From Victivallaceae bacterium (lineage in GTDB: Bacteria > Verrucomicrobiota > Lentisphaeria > Victivallales > Victivallaceae): DNA of 64,000 bases. Below the pieces are notes generated by a model. It was not told the DNA's origin, did no database searches, and saw nothing but the letters and a program-made list of their open reading frames with translations. The DNA is taken from contig JAKSOF010000009.1 in assembly GCA_024405735.1 (NCBI GenBank), positions 1 to 64,000 on the forward strand, written 5' to 3'. Numbering within the stretch: the stretch's first letter is position 1; every line of letters starts with the position of its first letter. This document shows positions 15,424-23,794 of this stretch, in pieces. Position numbers and translations under genes: made by a program.

Positions 15424-16179
15424 ATGGATATGAAATTACAAGACCGCTTTGCGCGCTACGCCCAAAGTTTCCTGACGGGCGATGAAAACGTCGACCGCAA
15501 TCTCCGCCTCAAGGAGGAGCATACCTTTTGCGTCCTCAAGGAAGCGCGGACTATTATGCAAGGAGAAGCCGTTCCGCCGGAGACATTTCTTCTGGGCGAA
15601 ACCGCCGCATTGCTTCACGATCTTTCGCGCTTCGAGCAGATCATACGCTTTCGGACTTTCCGCGACGCATCCAGTTTCGATCACGGAGCGGAATCCGGCA
15701 GACTCGCCGAAGCGGATCACTGGCTCGACGACCTTTCCGCAGATGCCCGGCGCGACGTGCTTTTTGCCATCGTCCGCCACAATCAGATGATGATCGGCGA
15801 CGCACCCTCTTTGCGCGCCGGACAACTTGCGGGGATCGTCCGCGACGCCGACAAGATCGACATTTTCCGCGTATTTCTTCAATATCTGCCGCAAAACGAC
15901 GATCCGGAAATTACTTTTTCGCTTGCCAATACCCGTACCGTTTCGCCGGAAATTTTAGCGGCGATCCGCGAAAAACGCCCCGCCGATCACGCAAAAATGA
16001 AAAACGTCGTCGACTTTCTCGCCGCCAAGATCCAGTGGGCTTACGATTTGAATACCGCGACGGCGCGGAAAATTTTTCTGGAGCGTGGACTGCTGAAAAA
16101 ACTCGGCGCCTTTTTGACCGACGTGCCGGAGATCCCGGAATTGCTTCAAGCGGCGGAAAACGATTTAAAACAAAAATAA
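15424..16179 (+). CDS. HD-domain phosphohydrolase
   Basis: 251 aa. Metal-binding residues of an HD domain are visible: His in EEHTFCVLKEAR, the HD pair in ETAALLHDLSRFEQ, a conserved HGAESGRL and a later Asp in VRDADKIDIFRVF. Such proteins hydrolyse nucleotides or phosphoesters; the substrate cannot be told. ATG 15424 is chosen because the two bases immediately after the -10 form an earlier ATG (15415) that would precede the transcript. ATG 15430 is an alternative. A 75-bp scrap of a second copy of its 3' end lies at 17785-17859, beyond the ATPase gene. Confidence 0.85.
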   Translation: MDMKLQDRFARYAQSFLTGDENVDRNLRLKEEHTFCVLKEARTIMQGEAVPPETFLLGETAALLHDLSRFEQIIRFRTFRDASSFDHGAESGRLAEADHWLDDLSADARRDVLFAIVRHNQMMIGDAPSLRAGQLAGIVRDADKIDIFRVFLQYLPQNDDPEITFSLANTRTVSPEILAAIREKRPADHAKMKNVVDFLAAKIQWAYDLNTATARKIFLERGLLKKLGAFLTDVPEIPELLQAAENDLKQK

Positions 16180-16352
16180 GCCGTCCGCAACGATCTGTTG
16201 AAGGCAAGACGAAGGTTAGAGTGTAACGATTGTTATGCCCCAGAACGAAATTCGCAGAATGTCTATTTCTGCGACTCAATACGTCACGCAGTTTTTATGT
16301 TTTAGAACTTCCCTGACAGAATGATCCGATTCTACGGAAAACTTAAAACATT
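16180..16352. other. Intergenic stretch with hairpin
   Basis: Between the HD gene and the convergent ATPase gene. A 7-bp hairpin (CGCAGAA/TTCTGCG, 16253-16273) is the only structure seen; it lacks a T-run, so it is a poor intrinsic terminator. No ORF is convincing. Confidence 0.4.
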
Positions 16353-17606
16353 TTACAGTTCAAGACTGTCCCCGTCCAACAGGAACTTCCGTATGCCGAC
16401 AGTCGTGATGCCCGATGCGTCTCGTCTCGCGCTGATGTTGTCGTGTACGACGATGATTTTTCGGAATGAATCGCCTATGCGCTCCAGGGGGCGCACTTCC
16501 TGCGCACGCTTCTCCTCGTGCGGTATGGAAAAAGCCGACTGGATGTAGATGCGCTCGCTACCGCGGTTCACGACAAAATCCACTTCCAGTTGTTTACGCT
16601 TTTGCTTTACGTCCCCATCCGTCTCGCGAAGCTCCACGACGCCGACATCAACGCTGCAACCGCGCACACGTAACTCATTGTAGAGGATATTTTCCATAAT
16701 ATGGCCGGGATCCTGTTGGCGAAGTCCCAGCCGGATGTTGCGCAGACCAACATCTTCATAATAGTATTTCTGCAACGAATTGATGTATTTCTTGCCCTTG
16801 ATATCATATCGTCTGGCGGAATTGACCAGAAACGCCTCCTTGAAATATTTAAGGTAAAGGCGCAATGTCTTGGGGTCGATCTTCTTGTTCTTCATACTGG
16901 CGAAGGCGCGGGTCAACTTGGACGGATTGGTCAACGAACCGACTGACGAGGCGATGATATCCAGCAATTCATCAAACTCGTCAAGATTCCGTATGGCATG
17001 GCGTTCCAGAATGTCCTTGATATAGACCTGCTGAAACAACTGTCCGAGATAAGCGATCTTGTCACTTACGGACGGCAAATTGAAAAGCGCAGGCATACCG
17101 CCATAGTTGAAATACATATCCCACGCATCGTCCTCATTCCCGTTGAAAGCGGAGACGAATTCCCTGAAACAGAGCGGATGCATTTGTATCTCGAACCCCC
17201 GTCCACGAAATTCCGTCACGATGTCCGTGGAAAGAAAGTGGGAATTGCTCCCCGTAACATAGACTTCCGCGTTGCGAATATGAAGAAAACTGTTAAGGAC
17301 ATCCTCGAAATCGGCCATATATTGTACTTCATCCAACAAGATGAAATAGCGTCCGGAATCGGTGATACGCGACTTCACATAAGCCATCATCGCATCGGGA
17401 TCGCGCAAAGCGGCATTGGTGCGGTCATCCAGCGCTACTTCAATGATATGGGACTCATCTGTGCCGATTGACGCAAGGTATTCGCGAAAGAGCTCAAACA
17501 ACAAGTAAGACTTGCCGCATCTGCGCACTCCCGTAATGACCTTGATCATGCCGTTGCCGATTCCGCGCTTCAATTTTTCCAAGTAAATGTCCCGTGTGAT
17601 TCTCAT
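16353..17606 (-). CDS. AAA+ ATPase with DUF4143 domain
   Basis: 417 aa from ATG 17606 (AGGA upstream); an upstream start at 17672 would add 22 residues not expected for the family. Walker A is ITGVRRCGKSYLLFEL, Walker B LLDEVQYMADF, and a sensor-like VTGSNSHFLS follows. The C-terminal half is the DUF4143 region with a nuclease-like core around LEVDFVVNRGSERIYIQ. Proteins of this type (COG1373) are common, patchily distributed and of unproven function. Codon use and base content look less GC-biased than neighbours. It lies between an intact HD gene and a remnant of a second one, which suggests insertion by transfer. Confidence 0.92.
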   Translation of the reverse strand: MRITRDIYLEKLKRGIGNGMIKVITGVRRCGKSYLLFELFREYLASIGTDESHIIEVALDDRTNAALRDPDAMMAYVKSRITDSGRYFILLDEVQYMADFEDVLNSFLHIRNAEVYVTGSNSHFLSTDIVTEFRGRGFEIQMHPLCFREFVSAFNGNEDDAWDMYFNYGGMPALFNLPSVSDKIAYLGQLFQQVYIKDILERHAIRNLDEFDELLDIIASSVGSLTNPSKLTRAFASMKNKKIDPKTLRLYLKYFKEAFLVNSARRYDIKGKKYINSLQKYYYEDVGLRNIRLGLRQQDPGHIMENILYNELRVRGCSVDVGVVELRETDGDVKQKRKQLEVDFVVNRGSERIYIQSAFSIPHEEKRAQEVRPLERIGDSFRKIIVVHDNISARRDASGITTVGIRKFLLDGDSLEL

Positions 17607-17784
17607 TTCGCCAATTCCTGTTTTTTGGCATTTCTTCCAGTTTTCGGGAATAACATAGCATAACGAATGCAAATTTCAAGTATTTTGACCAAAATTTATT
17701 CCCTTAAAATGGAAAAACTTCCACTTCAGAGGAATTTAGCGTGACATTGGACGATAGAAGCCCGGGCGAGAACACAGCTCTTTT

Positions 17785-17859
17785 CTGACCGACGTGCCGG
17801 AGGTCCCGGCATTGCTTCAAGCGGCGGAAAACGATCTGCTCCGGGATATCCAAAAATAA
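17785..17859 (+). pseudogene. 3' remnant of a second HD-domain gene
   Basis: The reading LTDVPEVPALLQAAEND... then a stop repeats the C-terminus of the HD gene. Over 50 bp (16115-16164 against 17786-17835) only two bases differ. The remnant's tail diverges (LLRDIQK against LKQK) and an out-of-frame base just upstream breaks the frame. It is therefore probably a decayed paralogue, not a recent exact copy. Confidence 0.75.
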
Positions 17860-17870
17860 TTGCGCCCGCG

Positions 17871-19277
17871 CTAACGCGCGACGTCGAAACGGATCAGCCA
17901 CACGGCGGAGTCAACGTTGTCCTTGTTGAGCGTGAGGATCCCATTTTTGAATTCCGCCGTTTCCTTTTTTTCGTCGTGGTTCTGATCCAGACGGACGATC
18001 TCGAAATCGCGGATCTCCGGAAGCCCCGCCAGTTGCAGTTTGACGCTGCCGAGTTTGCTCCGGTAATCCGAGAGCAGAATCGCGCCGCGACTCCGGTCGG
18101 CGGTGAATGCCGCAAGCGCGTAAATCCCGGGAGCGGCGCTTTCGCACCGGACCCGTCGGGAATAGGAATCGACAAACTCCCCGATCATTTTCATCGAGTA
18201 GAAATTTTTGTTTTTCTTTCTGCCGTGACGGTAAAATCCCCAAGTCCCGGCGTTGCCGGAAATGCCGAAACCGTAATAGCACGCCACATCCAACGGCACA
18301 TCGTGAAAAAGCGCGATCATCGCGACGTTGAAAGCGGCGGAATCAATTCCCCACACTCCGGAAACGCCGCGGGTCAGATCATCGTAGCCGGCTTCATCCA
18401 TTTCCGCCGTCAATTCCGCCCATTTCCCGCGCAGATAATGCCATTCGTTGAGGTGAACTTCCGTTTCCCGGCACCCCGCGGCATCGAGGATGGCGCGGCA
18501 ATCTTTCACCAAGTGCGCCATCACTTCCGGCTTGTCCACGTAGGTGTGAAACGAGATGAAATCCGGCGTGACGCCGCGTTTTCGGCATTCCGCCAAAAGC
18601 GGACGGATCCATTCGGGATCGGGCCAGGTCAGCCCGGGACCGCCGATCTTTTCATCGGGAAATTCCGTTTTGAGATGCTGCAACACGGTCGCGAAAAATG
18701 AAATGAATTCCTCTTTTGTCCCTGCCCACAGATAGGGAATGTTGTTGGGCTCACCCCAAATTTCCCAGTAGGGGATCGCCATTTTGAAACCCTCCGCCCA
18801 CCCGTAATTGTAATGCCGGATGATCCCGGCGAGGATTTTCGCGTACCGCCTGGCGTCCCGGACGGGAAGCGTGTTGAAGTGTACCGTGCCGGCGGTGTTT
18901 TCGATACTGGTCCCCAGACGGTAATAAGCCGTGCTCCCGTTGCGGTTCAGAGTATTCAGAAGATGATCCGTCGCCGCGAAGTAATAATTTTCCGGATCGG
19001 CGGCATCGGCGTCCTCGCGGGGAAAAATGAAGTGCGTGTCGACAATGCGCTGTCCGGGGTTGCAAAGGGCTTGATCGTGCGTCCGACAACAGGTGAAACG
19101 CATCGCCCGGAAATCCCCGTCGCGGTCGGCGCCGATGATGGACGGCATATAATTACTGCCGTGCAGAGATTTTTTGACGACGCCGTTTTCCTGATCGAAA
19201 TGAATTGTCAACGCCGCCTGCTCGGCAAACAGCGGAACAAGCCGGAAAATCAACAAAAAAACAATGCTTTTTTTCAT
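17871..19277 (-). CDS. Secreted GH39-like clan-A glycoside hydrolase
   Basis: 468 aa from ATG 19277 (AGAGGA upstream). A signal peptide is clear: MKKSIVFLLIFRLVPLFA, cleavage after FA. The (beta/alpha)8 barrel carries the acid/base segment YWEIWGEPNNIPYLW and the nucleophile segment EVHLNEWHYL, with SFHTYVDKPE between them, as in GH39 xylosidase/iduronidase-like enzymes. Odd: the clan-A Asn before the acid/base Glu (NEP) is Gly here. A small C-terminal beta domain follows. Probably trims plant or host glycans in the periplasm or outside; the substrate is not predictable. Confidence 0.78.
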   Translation of the reverse strand: MKKSIVFLLIFRLVPLFAEQAALTIHFDQENGVVKKSLHGSNYMPSIIGADRDGDFRAMRFTCCRTHDQALCNPGQRIVDTHFIFPREDADAADPENYYFAATDHLLNTLNRNGSTAYYRLGTSIENTAGTVHFNTLPVRDARRYAKILAGIIRHYNYGWAEGFKMAIPYWEIWGEPNNIPYLWAGTKEEFISFFATVLQHLKTEFPDEKIGGPGLTWPDPEWIRPLLAECRKRGVTPDFISFHTYVDKPEVMAHLVKDCRAILDAAGCRETEVHLNEWHYLRGKWAELTAEMDEAGYDDLTRGVSGVWGIDSAAFNVAMIALFHDVPLDVACYYGFGISGNAGTWGFYRHGRKKNKNFYSMKMIGEFVDSYSRRVRCESAAPGIYALAAFTADRSRGAILLSDYRSKLGSVKLQLAGLPEIRDFEIVRLDQNHDEKKETAEFKNGILTLNKDNVDSAVWLIRFDVAR

Positions 19278-19559
19278 TTTTCGATCCTCTGAAAAATTTT
19301 TATTAATATACGCAAACAATGCGTAATATAGCATAAATCTCCCGTTTCCGCAAATTCGGCGCGGCGTATGAAGCGAAACCGAAGGCGAGCGCAAATCGCC
19401 CGCCTTTTTCTTTTGTGCGGGGGATATACCCTAACAAACGTGTAATTTTTTCCGGAGATTGAGTCTGATTTGTAATTTTTTATTTTGATTAAAATGGATG
19501 GTTGACAAAAGTACCAATATATAAGATGGCATAAATTTATAAACGAAGGATTGCCAAGA
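19278..19559. other. Boundary region before the AT-rich module
   Basis: Holds a GC-rich fragment at about 19368-19430 (GCGTATGAAGCGAAACC and GTGCGGGGGAT) that also occurs near the tRNA-Arg gene (23957 and 24185). After about 19436 the sequence turns visibly AT-rich. A TTGACA at 19502 has no well-spaced -10. Confidence 0.5.
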
Positions 19560-19566
19560 ATGAAGT

Positions 19567-20226
19567 TTGTTAAAGAAAAAAGGGATTTTTTACACCTTTC
19601 AGGTGGATCACGATAATGTGACCGGCTATTATCAAATTCCCAAACTAAAGAAAGAATTATCTGTTCCAACCAGTGTAATTGATTTTTCTACAGCGATGTA
19701 CCATCCTTCGTATGCCAATTGGGTTCATTTTTATCTGGATGATTATCGTATTGAGCGTTTTTGGAAGCAACCGGAACGCTATTTGGCATCATTAAAGAAA
19801 TTTCGGGGTGTATTTTCTCCGGATTTTTCACTTTATATTGATATGCCGACCTCAATGAAGATTTGGAATGTTTATCGTTCTCGTCTTTTAGGGCAACGAA
19901 TGCAATATGCTGGAATTCACGTAATCCCGACCATTTCCTGGGCTGATGCAGATTCTTTTAAATATTGTTTTGACGGAATTGAGAAAAACAGTGTTGTGAC
20001 GATAAGTACAATTGGCATACAATCTCAAATTACGACTCAAAAACTTTTTTTACGAGGACTGAAAGCGATGATCGATACAATTCAACCGGAAAAGATCATT
20101 GTTTATGGAAATCTTGTAAGCGGTATGCCGCTGAATATTCCTTATATTCAAATCAACAGTTCAACATTGAGTTGGAAAAAACAAGCTGATGGCGTTAAAT
20201 TAAGGGAAATGAACAATGGGAGGTAG
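19567..20226 (+). CDS. DUF4417 protein, possibly frameshifted at its start
   Basis: 219 aa resembling DUF4417 proteins of phages and mobile elements: WVHFYLDDYRIERFW, GVFSPDFSLYIDMPTSMKIW, GIHVIPTISWADADSF, NSVVTISTIG and KIIVYGN are in the expected order. The function of the family is unknown. The open frame begins at a TTG with no Shine-Dalgarno sequence. Seven bases earlier, ATG 19560 has a good GAAGGA 9 nt upstream but runs out of frame after 18 codons, crossing an A-run. One extra base in that run would explain it. The gene is AT-rich against its surroundings, suggesting transfer. Confidence 0.78.
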   Translation: MLKKKGIFYTFQVDHDNVTGYYQIPKLKKELSVPTSVIDFSTAMYHPSYANWVHFYLDDYRIERFWKQPERYLASLKKFRGVFSPDFSLYIDMPTSMKIWNVYRSRLLGQRMQYAGIHVIPTISWADADSFKYCFDGIEKNSVVTISTIGIQSQITTQKLFLRGLKAMIDTIQPEKIIVYGNLVSGMPLNIPYIQINSSTLSWKKQADGVKLREMNNGR

Positions 20227-20617
20227 AGGAGCCAGTTCCGGCGGAAAAAACGGAAAAACTCCAAAGGGATATCGACGTGTTGATTCGATCGACGGAGTTC
20301 ATGTTATACGCAATATCCGAACTGGGAAAGGGCTTCCGCGTCAATCTTCCATCTCTCGTGCTAAATATTTTGGAACAAATTCGTCCGGAAAAATCACACA
20401 AATGCGTTTATATGACGGATATAAAAACGCAAAGATGGATATTGATTGGGGGCATGCTTTCGAAGGGAATCCTATCGGGACAGTTCATGCGCATACATGG
20501 GAAAACGGGATCCGATCTACGACACACCGGATGTTGACTCCAACAGAAATACAAAAATACAAACCAACTATTGAAAAAGCAACCAAAAGGTTTGATTTAT
20601 TATGGCAAAAGCATTAG
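20216..20617 (+). CDS. Phage-type MGGRGASSG protein
   Basis: 133 aa. The start MGGRGASSGGKNGK matches a motif common at the N-terminus of small phage-head-associated and mobile-element proteins. The C-terminal part (GTVHAHTWENG ... RMLTPTEIQKYKPTIEKATKRFDLLW) resembles the end of those proteins, whose function is unknown. The gene overlaps the DUF4417 stop by 11 bp and is in turn overlapped by the next gene, so the three form a compact operon. AT-rich like its neighbour. Confidence 0.7.
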   Translation: MGGRGASSGGKNGKTPKGYRRVDSIDGVHVIRNIRTGKGLPRQSSISRAKYFGTNSSGKITQMRLYDGYKNAKMDIDWGHAFEGNPIGTVHAHTWENGIRSTTHRMLTPTEIQKYKPTIEKATKRFDLLWQKH

Positions 20618-20874
20618 ACCATTTTCTTTCGCTCGCTCAAAAACCGTCCGTGAACGAAATCTTTTTTCGCTATCAGGGATTTGAGTATCAGATTTGCCTT
20701 GCCGGACGCTACATCATCGTGGAAGACAGCACGACCGGAGATGCCGAAGAATTCTGCTTTTCAGAAACCGGCGAAGCGTTGCTTCAAGCGATCCTCAACG
20801 CCGCGCCGCGCGGTACTGCGATCCGTGCGATTTTAGATAAACTTGCGGAAAACGAACTGATCGACACGGTATAG
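20602..20874 (+). CDS. 90-aa hypothetical protein of the phage-like module
   Basis: Starts MAKALDHFLSLAQKP; a short beta-strand region (IFFRYQGFEYQICLAGRYIIVED) is followed by a helical end. No family was recognised. It overlaps the MGGRGASSG gene by 16 bp and is followed by two hairpins, the second a strong terminator. Its base content returns toward the GC-rich host average. A partner or immunity role for the preceding gene is possible but unsupported. Confidence 0.55.
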   Translation: MAKALDHFLSLAQKPSVNEIFFRYQGFEYQICLAGRYIIVEDSTTGDAEEFCFSETGEALLQAILNAAPRGTAIRAILDKLAENELIDTV

Positions 20875-20884
20875 AAGAGATCCC

Positions 20885-20903
20885 TGTAGCCGCTTCGGCT
20901 ACA
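20885..20903 (+). terminator. Hairpin after the 90-aa gene
   Basis: 8-bp perfect stem TGTAGCCG/CGGCTACA with a 3-nt CTT loop, 11 bp beyond the stop codon. No long T-run follows, so alone it would be a weak terminator. Confidence 0.35.
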
Positions 20904-20996
20904 AATTGTCGTATTCCGCTTCAAGATTTTGATGTTGAACTTTGGAAAGAGGCAACCCTCGTATCCCGAAGATTTGTCATCTCATCCGCATTCGTT

Positions 20997-21032
20997 GATC
21001 CCGGTTGTTTCGGCATCCGGGATCTTTTGTTT
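20997..21032 (+). terminator. Rho-independent terminator of the phage-like module
   Basis: 8-bp perfect stem GATCCCGG/CCGGGATC with a 12-nt loop, followed directly by TTTTGTTT. It lies about 120 bp after the last gene of the three-gene module. Confidence 0.7.
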
Positions 21033-21062
21033 AATCAGATCATTTTTACGATTTTCCGCCAG

Positions 21063-21118
21063 GTGCTTCATCTGGCAAGGCGGAAAATAAAGCGCACCTT
21101 CGGTGCATGAAGCATCGC
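21063..21118. repeat. Hairpin-bearing repeat, copy 1
   Basis: About 55 bp shared with 23877-23930. The last 28 bp (21091-21118) are identical to 23903-23930 and contain a GCACC-TTC-GGTGC hairpin followed by ATGAAGC. No gene lies between 20875 and 21211; this repeat and the two hairpins upstream are what it contains. Confidence 0.7.
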
Positions 21119-21211
21119 AGAGAGCTCTCACCATCGTCGGCATTGCCAACAAATCTTTATTTTACAGCCCCTTTTTTGTTTAAGGCGTCCCCAGACGGAG
21201 CATTGGTAACA

Positions 21212-23452
21212 TTAAAAGACAATGGTGTTTTCCCCCCTTTTTAAGGAAAGTGTTTGCGTTATCCCGTTGCAGGTCAACTTCAGCCTGCGATCGCTTTGAC
21301 TTGTTAGCGTCAATTTTTCGACGCGTCCCGCCTTCCATGAAAAATCGAACTTGAAACCACCCGGTGCGCGCAGATTGTGGATCGCGCCGTCTGCCCATTC
21401 ATCGGGGAGTGCCGGCAGCAAGGTGATGTCGCCGTTTGCCGAATCCTGCAACAGCATATTGAAAACCGCCATCGCGCCACCGAAATTGCCGTCGATCTGA
21501 AAGACCGCGCCGAAGCCGTTGTCATAGGGGTGTTTGTCCAAGAGCGAGATCGTGCTTTGTCTGCTGACGAGCGACTGCAATTCCGCCAGCGCGCCGTTGC
21601 CGTCGCCGAAAATCGCTCTAAAATTGGCGCACCACGCGCGGCTCCAACCGGTTTGACCGCCGCCCGATTTCAACCGGAAATCGAACGATTTTTTCGCCGC
21701 CGCAAAGAGTTCCGGTGTCGTTCCCCTGCGGATCGAATACCCCGGCCACACGCCGTAAAGATGCGACATATGGCGGTGCCCCGGTTCAATCTCCTTGACC
21801 TCGTTTTCCCATTCGAGCAAGCGGCCGTCGCCGCCGATTTTCAAGGGCGGCAACGCTTGGCGCATCTGGATCCACTTTTCCCGTTGTGCGGGATCAGCGT
21901 CCAGCAATCGGGATGCGGCAATGCCGTTGTCGAGCAGTTCGCCGACCAGTTCCACGTCGATGGACGCATTTTCGCAGTTGGCAATGGGGTACTTTTCCGC
22001 GCCGACGTAGCAGTTTTCAGGCGACACCGAGGGCGAAATGCACGCTGTGCCGTCGGCGCGGTAGGTGAGGTAGTCCTCAAAGAAAAGGATCGCTTCGCGC
22101 AGAAACGGAAAAGCGGTGTCGCGCAGGTATTTCAGATCCTGCGTGTAGCGATATTGCTGATAAAAATGCGCCGCCAGCCACGCTACGGCACAGGGGCTCA
22201 CTCCCCAAGCACTCGCCCCGGCAGGACGAAACGAGGGATCCGCCGTATAAGGGAGCCACAAGCCGCGGCAGCCGAACATTTTTTTCGCCCCTTCGCGCGC
22301 ACCGGGGTACATACGGGTCAGAAACTTCACCATAGCGAGATTTTCCCGGTCGAAGCCGAAACCGAGCGCGGGCCAGTAGGTCATTTGCAGATTGATGTCG
22401 AAAAAGTACGCGCAATCCCACGGCGGCCTCGTTTCGATATTCCACTTGCCCTGCAAATTCAGCGGGTAGGAGCCTCGCCACGCGCCGTTAAGATAAAGAT
22501 GTTTCGCAAAGTTGAAGTAGCGAACGATTTCTGGCGTTACCGCGATTTCCAATGACGCGGCGTCGAGATATTTTTTGCGGTAGAGCTCGTCGCGCCGCAC
22601 TCTATCCCGGTGAAACAAAGCTGTGTCAAAGGCGGCAATCGACGCCTCTCTTTCCGCTTCGGTGAGCGTGTCGCCGCGCCCGATGTTACAACGCAGGAGA
22701 AGTTTTTTCACGCCCGCGATTTTTACGCCGGTTGCCGTCGCATCAAGGTGCGAAAAGTCGCCGGAAACGCGGCACGCAACGCAGTAATGAACCTCGTCCG
22801 GGATCGTGCCGGAAAGTTTCAAAAGACCATCATGAAAGGTAAAAACAGGGCGCGAATCCCCGTCCTTTTCCCGGGTGGCACGGCGGGAAAGTTTCAACTC
22901 GACATCGATCGGTCTTTCGGTCTCAATCACGCCCTCAAGCAGATCGTTTGCGGGATTTCCGTAAAAAGAACGCACCAGTTGATCGCATTGCGCGTGAGCG
23001 TACCCCGTGGGAAAGTCGAGCGACCGCTGAAAAGACGTGCTGCCCTTTTCGGGGAGCAAATAGATCAATTCGATCTCGCCTGCCGGCATATAGGGATCGA
23101 GAAAAGTTCCCGGCGCGGAGTTGAGTGTTTTGCCTTTGGCGATCATAAGGTCAGTCGCCTCATTGCTTTTATGCGCCGCGAGCAGCTCGCGTATCTCGGG
23201 GAGAAAATTCGCCATCTCGGTACAAGTACGTTTTGCGCCGCGCGTCGTCCAGAGTGCCTCGTGATTGAGGAAAAGCTTGTCCGCGTTGCGTTGGGATGTC
23301 ACCATCGCGGCGAGCCGCCCCGTGCCGACGGGAAAGCTCTCGATCCATTCTTGTGCCGGAGCTTTGATGACAATAGAATCCGTGCTCCCGTGATCTGCCG
23401 CCAATAAATCAAACGCGCAGCAGAAATCCTGCCATAACATCTTCTTTTTCAT
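21212..23452 (-). CDS. GH95 alpha-L-fucosidase-type glycoside hydrolase
   Basis: 746 aa. N-terminal beta domain with AQEWIESFPVGTGRLAAMV and LFLNHEALWTTRG, then an (alpha/alpha) barrel with NLQGKWN, INLQMTYWPA, the acid segment LLEWENEVKEIEPGHRHMSHLYG and FQIDGNFGGAMAVFNMLL, all typical of GH95. The family removes alpha-1,2-linked fucose or galactose. By family knowledge the acid Glu and the Asp of QIDGNFG are kept; the Asn pair usually read NIN is DIN here. No clear signal peptide is seen at the chosen start (GGGGAAG upstream), so it may be cytoplasmic or secreted by another route. Confidence 0.88.
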   Translation of the reverse strand: MKKKMLWQDFCCAFDLLAADHGSTDSIVIKAPAQEWIESFPVGTGRLAAMVTSQRNADKLFLNHEALWTTRGAKRTCTEMANFLPEIRELLAAHKSNEATDLMIAKGKTLNSAPGTFLDPYMPAGEIELIYLLPEKGSTSFQRSLDFPTGYAHAQCDQLVRSFYGNPANDLLEGVIETERPIDVELKLSRRATREKDGDSRPVFTFHDGLLKLSGTIPDEVHYCVACRVSGDFSHLDATATGVKIAGVKKLLLRCNIGRGDTLTEAEREASIAAFDTALFHRDRVRRDELYRKKYLDAASLEIAVTPEIVRYFNFAKHLYLNGAWRGSYPLNLQGKWNIETRPPWDCAYFFDINLQMTYWPALGFGFDRENLAMVKFLTRMYPGAREGAKKMFGCRGLWLPYTADPSFRPAGASAWGVSPCAVAWLAAHFYQQYRYTQDLKYLRDTAFPFLREAILFFEDYLTYRADGTACISPSVSPENCYVGAEKYPIANCENASIDVELVGELLDNGIAASRLLDADPAQREKWIQMRQALPPLKIGGDGRLLEWENEVKEIEPGHRHMSHLYGVWPGYSIRRGTTPELFAAAKKSFDFRLKSGGGQTGWSRAWCANFRAIFGDGNGALAELQSLVSRQSTISLLDKHPYDNGFGAVFQIDGNFGGAMAVFNMLLQDSANGDITLLPALPDEWADGAIHNLRAPGGFKFDFSWKAGRVEKLTLTSQSDRRLKLTCNGITQTLSLKRGENTIVF

Positions 23453-23794
23453 CCGCTTCCCCCCACTACTGTCCGGTAAAAAATCCGAATATGATTGATC
23501 ATGCCGGATCCTGCGCTATGTTAAAGGGATTCGGTGTCTTTCATTTGAGCGTAGGAGATCCGACAAAGTTTTAAAATAGGCATCTTTCAGCAACTTTTCA
23601 AGTTCATTCCCTGCTATCATTTCGACAAAACGGTAAAAACAGATTTCCCCCCGGATTTTATTTAAGAACCTGCCAGTTGAACAAAATTCGGGTCTTTTTT
23701 CGTTGTATTTGCCAAGATGCGTGTTGATTTTCAACGACTTACAGCTTTCTCCAAACCGCGTGTAGTGTCACGCGGTCAGGATGTCCGCTTTATA
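23453..23794. other. AT-rich non-coding stretch upstream of the GH95 gene
   Basis: No promoter of the window's usual type was found. A 72-codon frame on the minus strand (23734-23516) starts at TTG without a Shine-Dalgarno sequence and is not supported as a gene. Confidence 0.4.

Noticed and set aside
23516-23734. 72-codon ORF upstream of the GH95 gene
   Set aside because: TTG start, no ribosome site, no recognisable fold, and it lies in a degenerate, repeat-bearing stretch.
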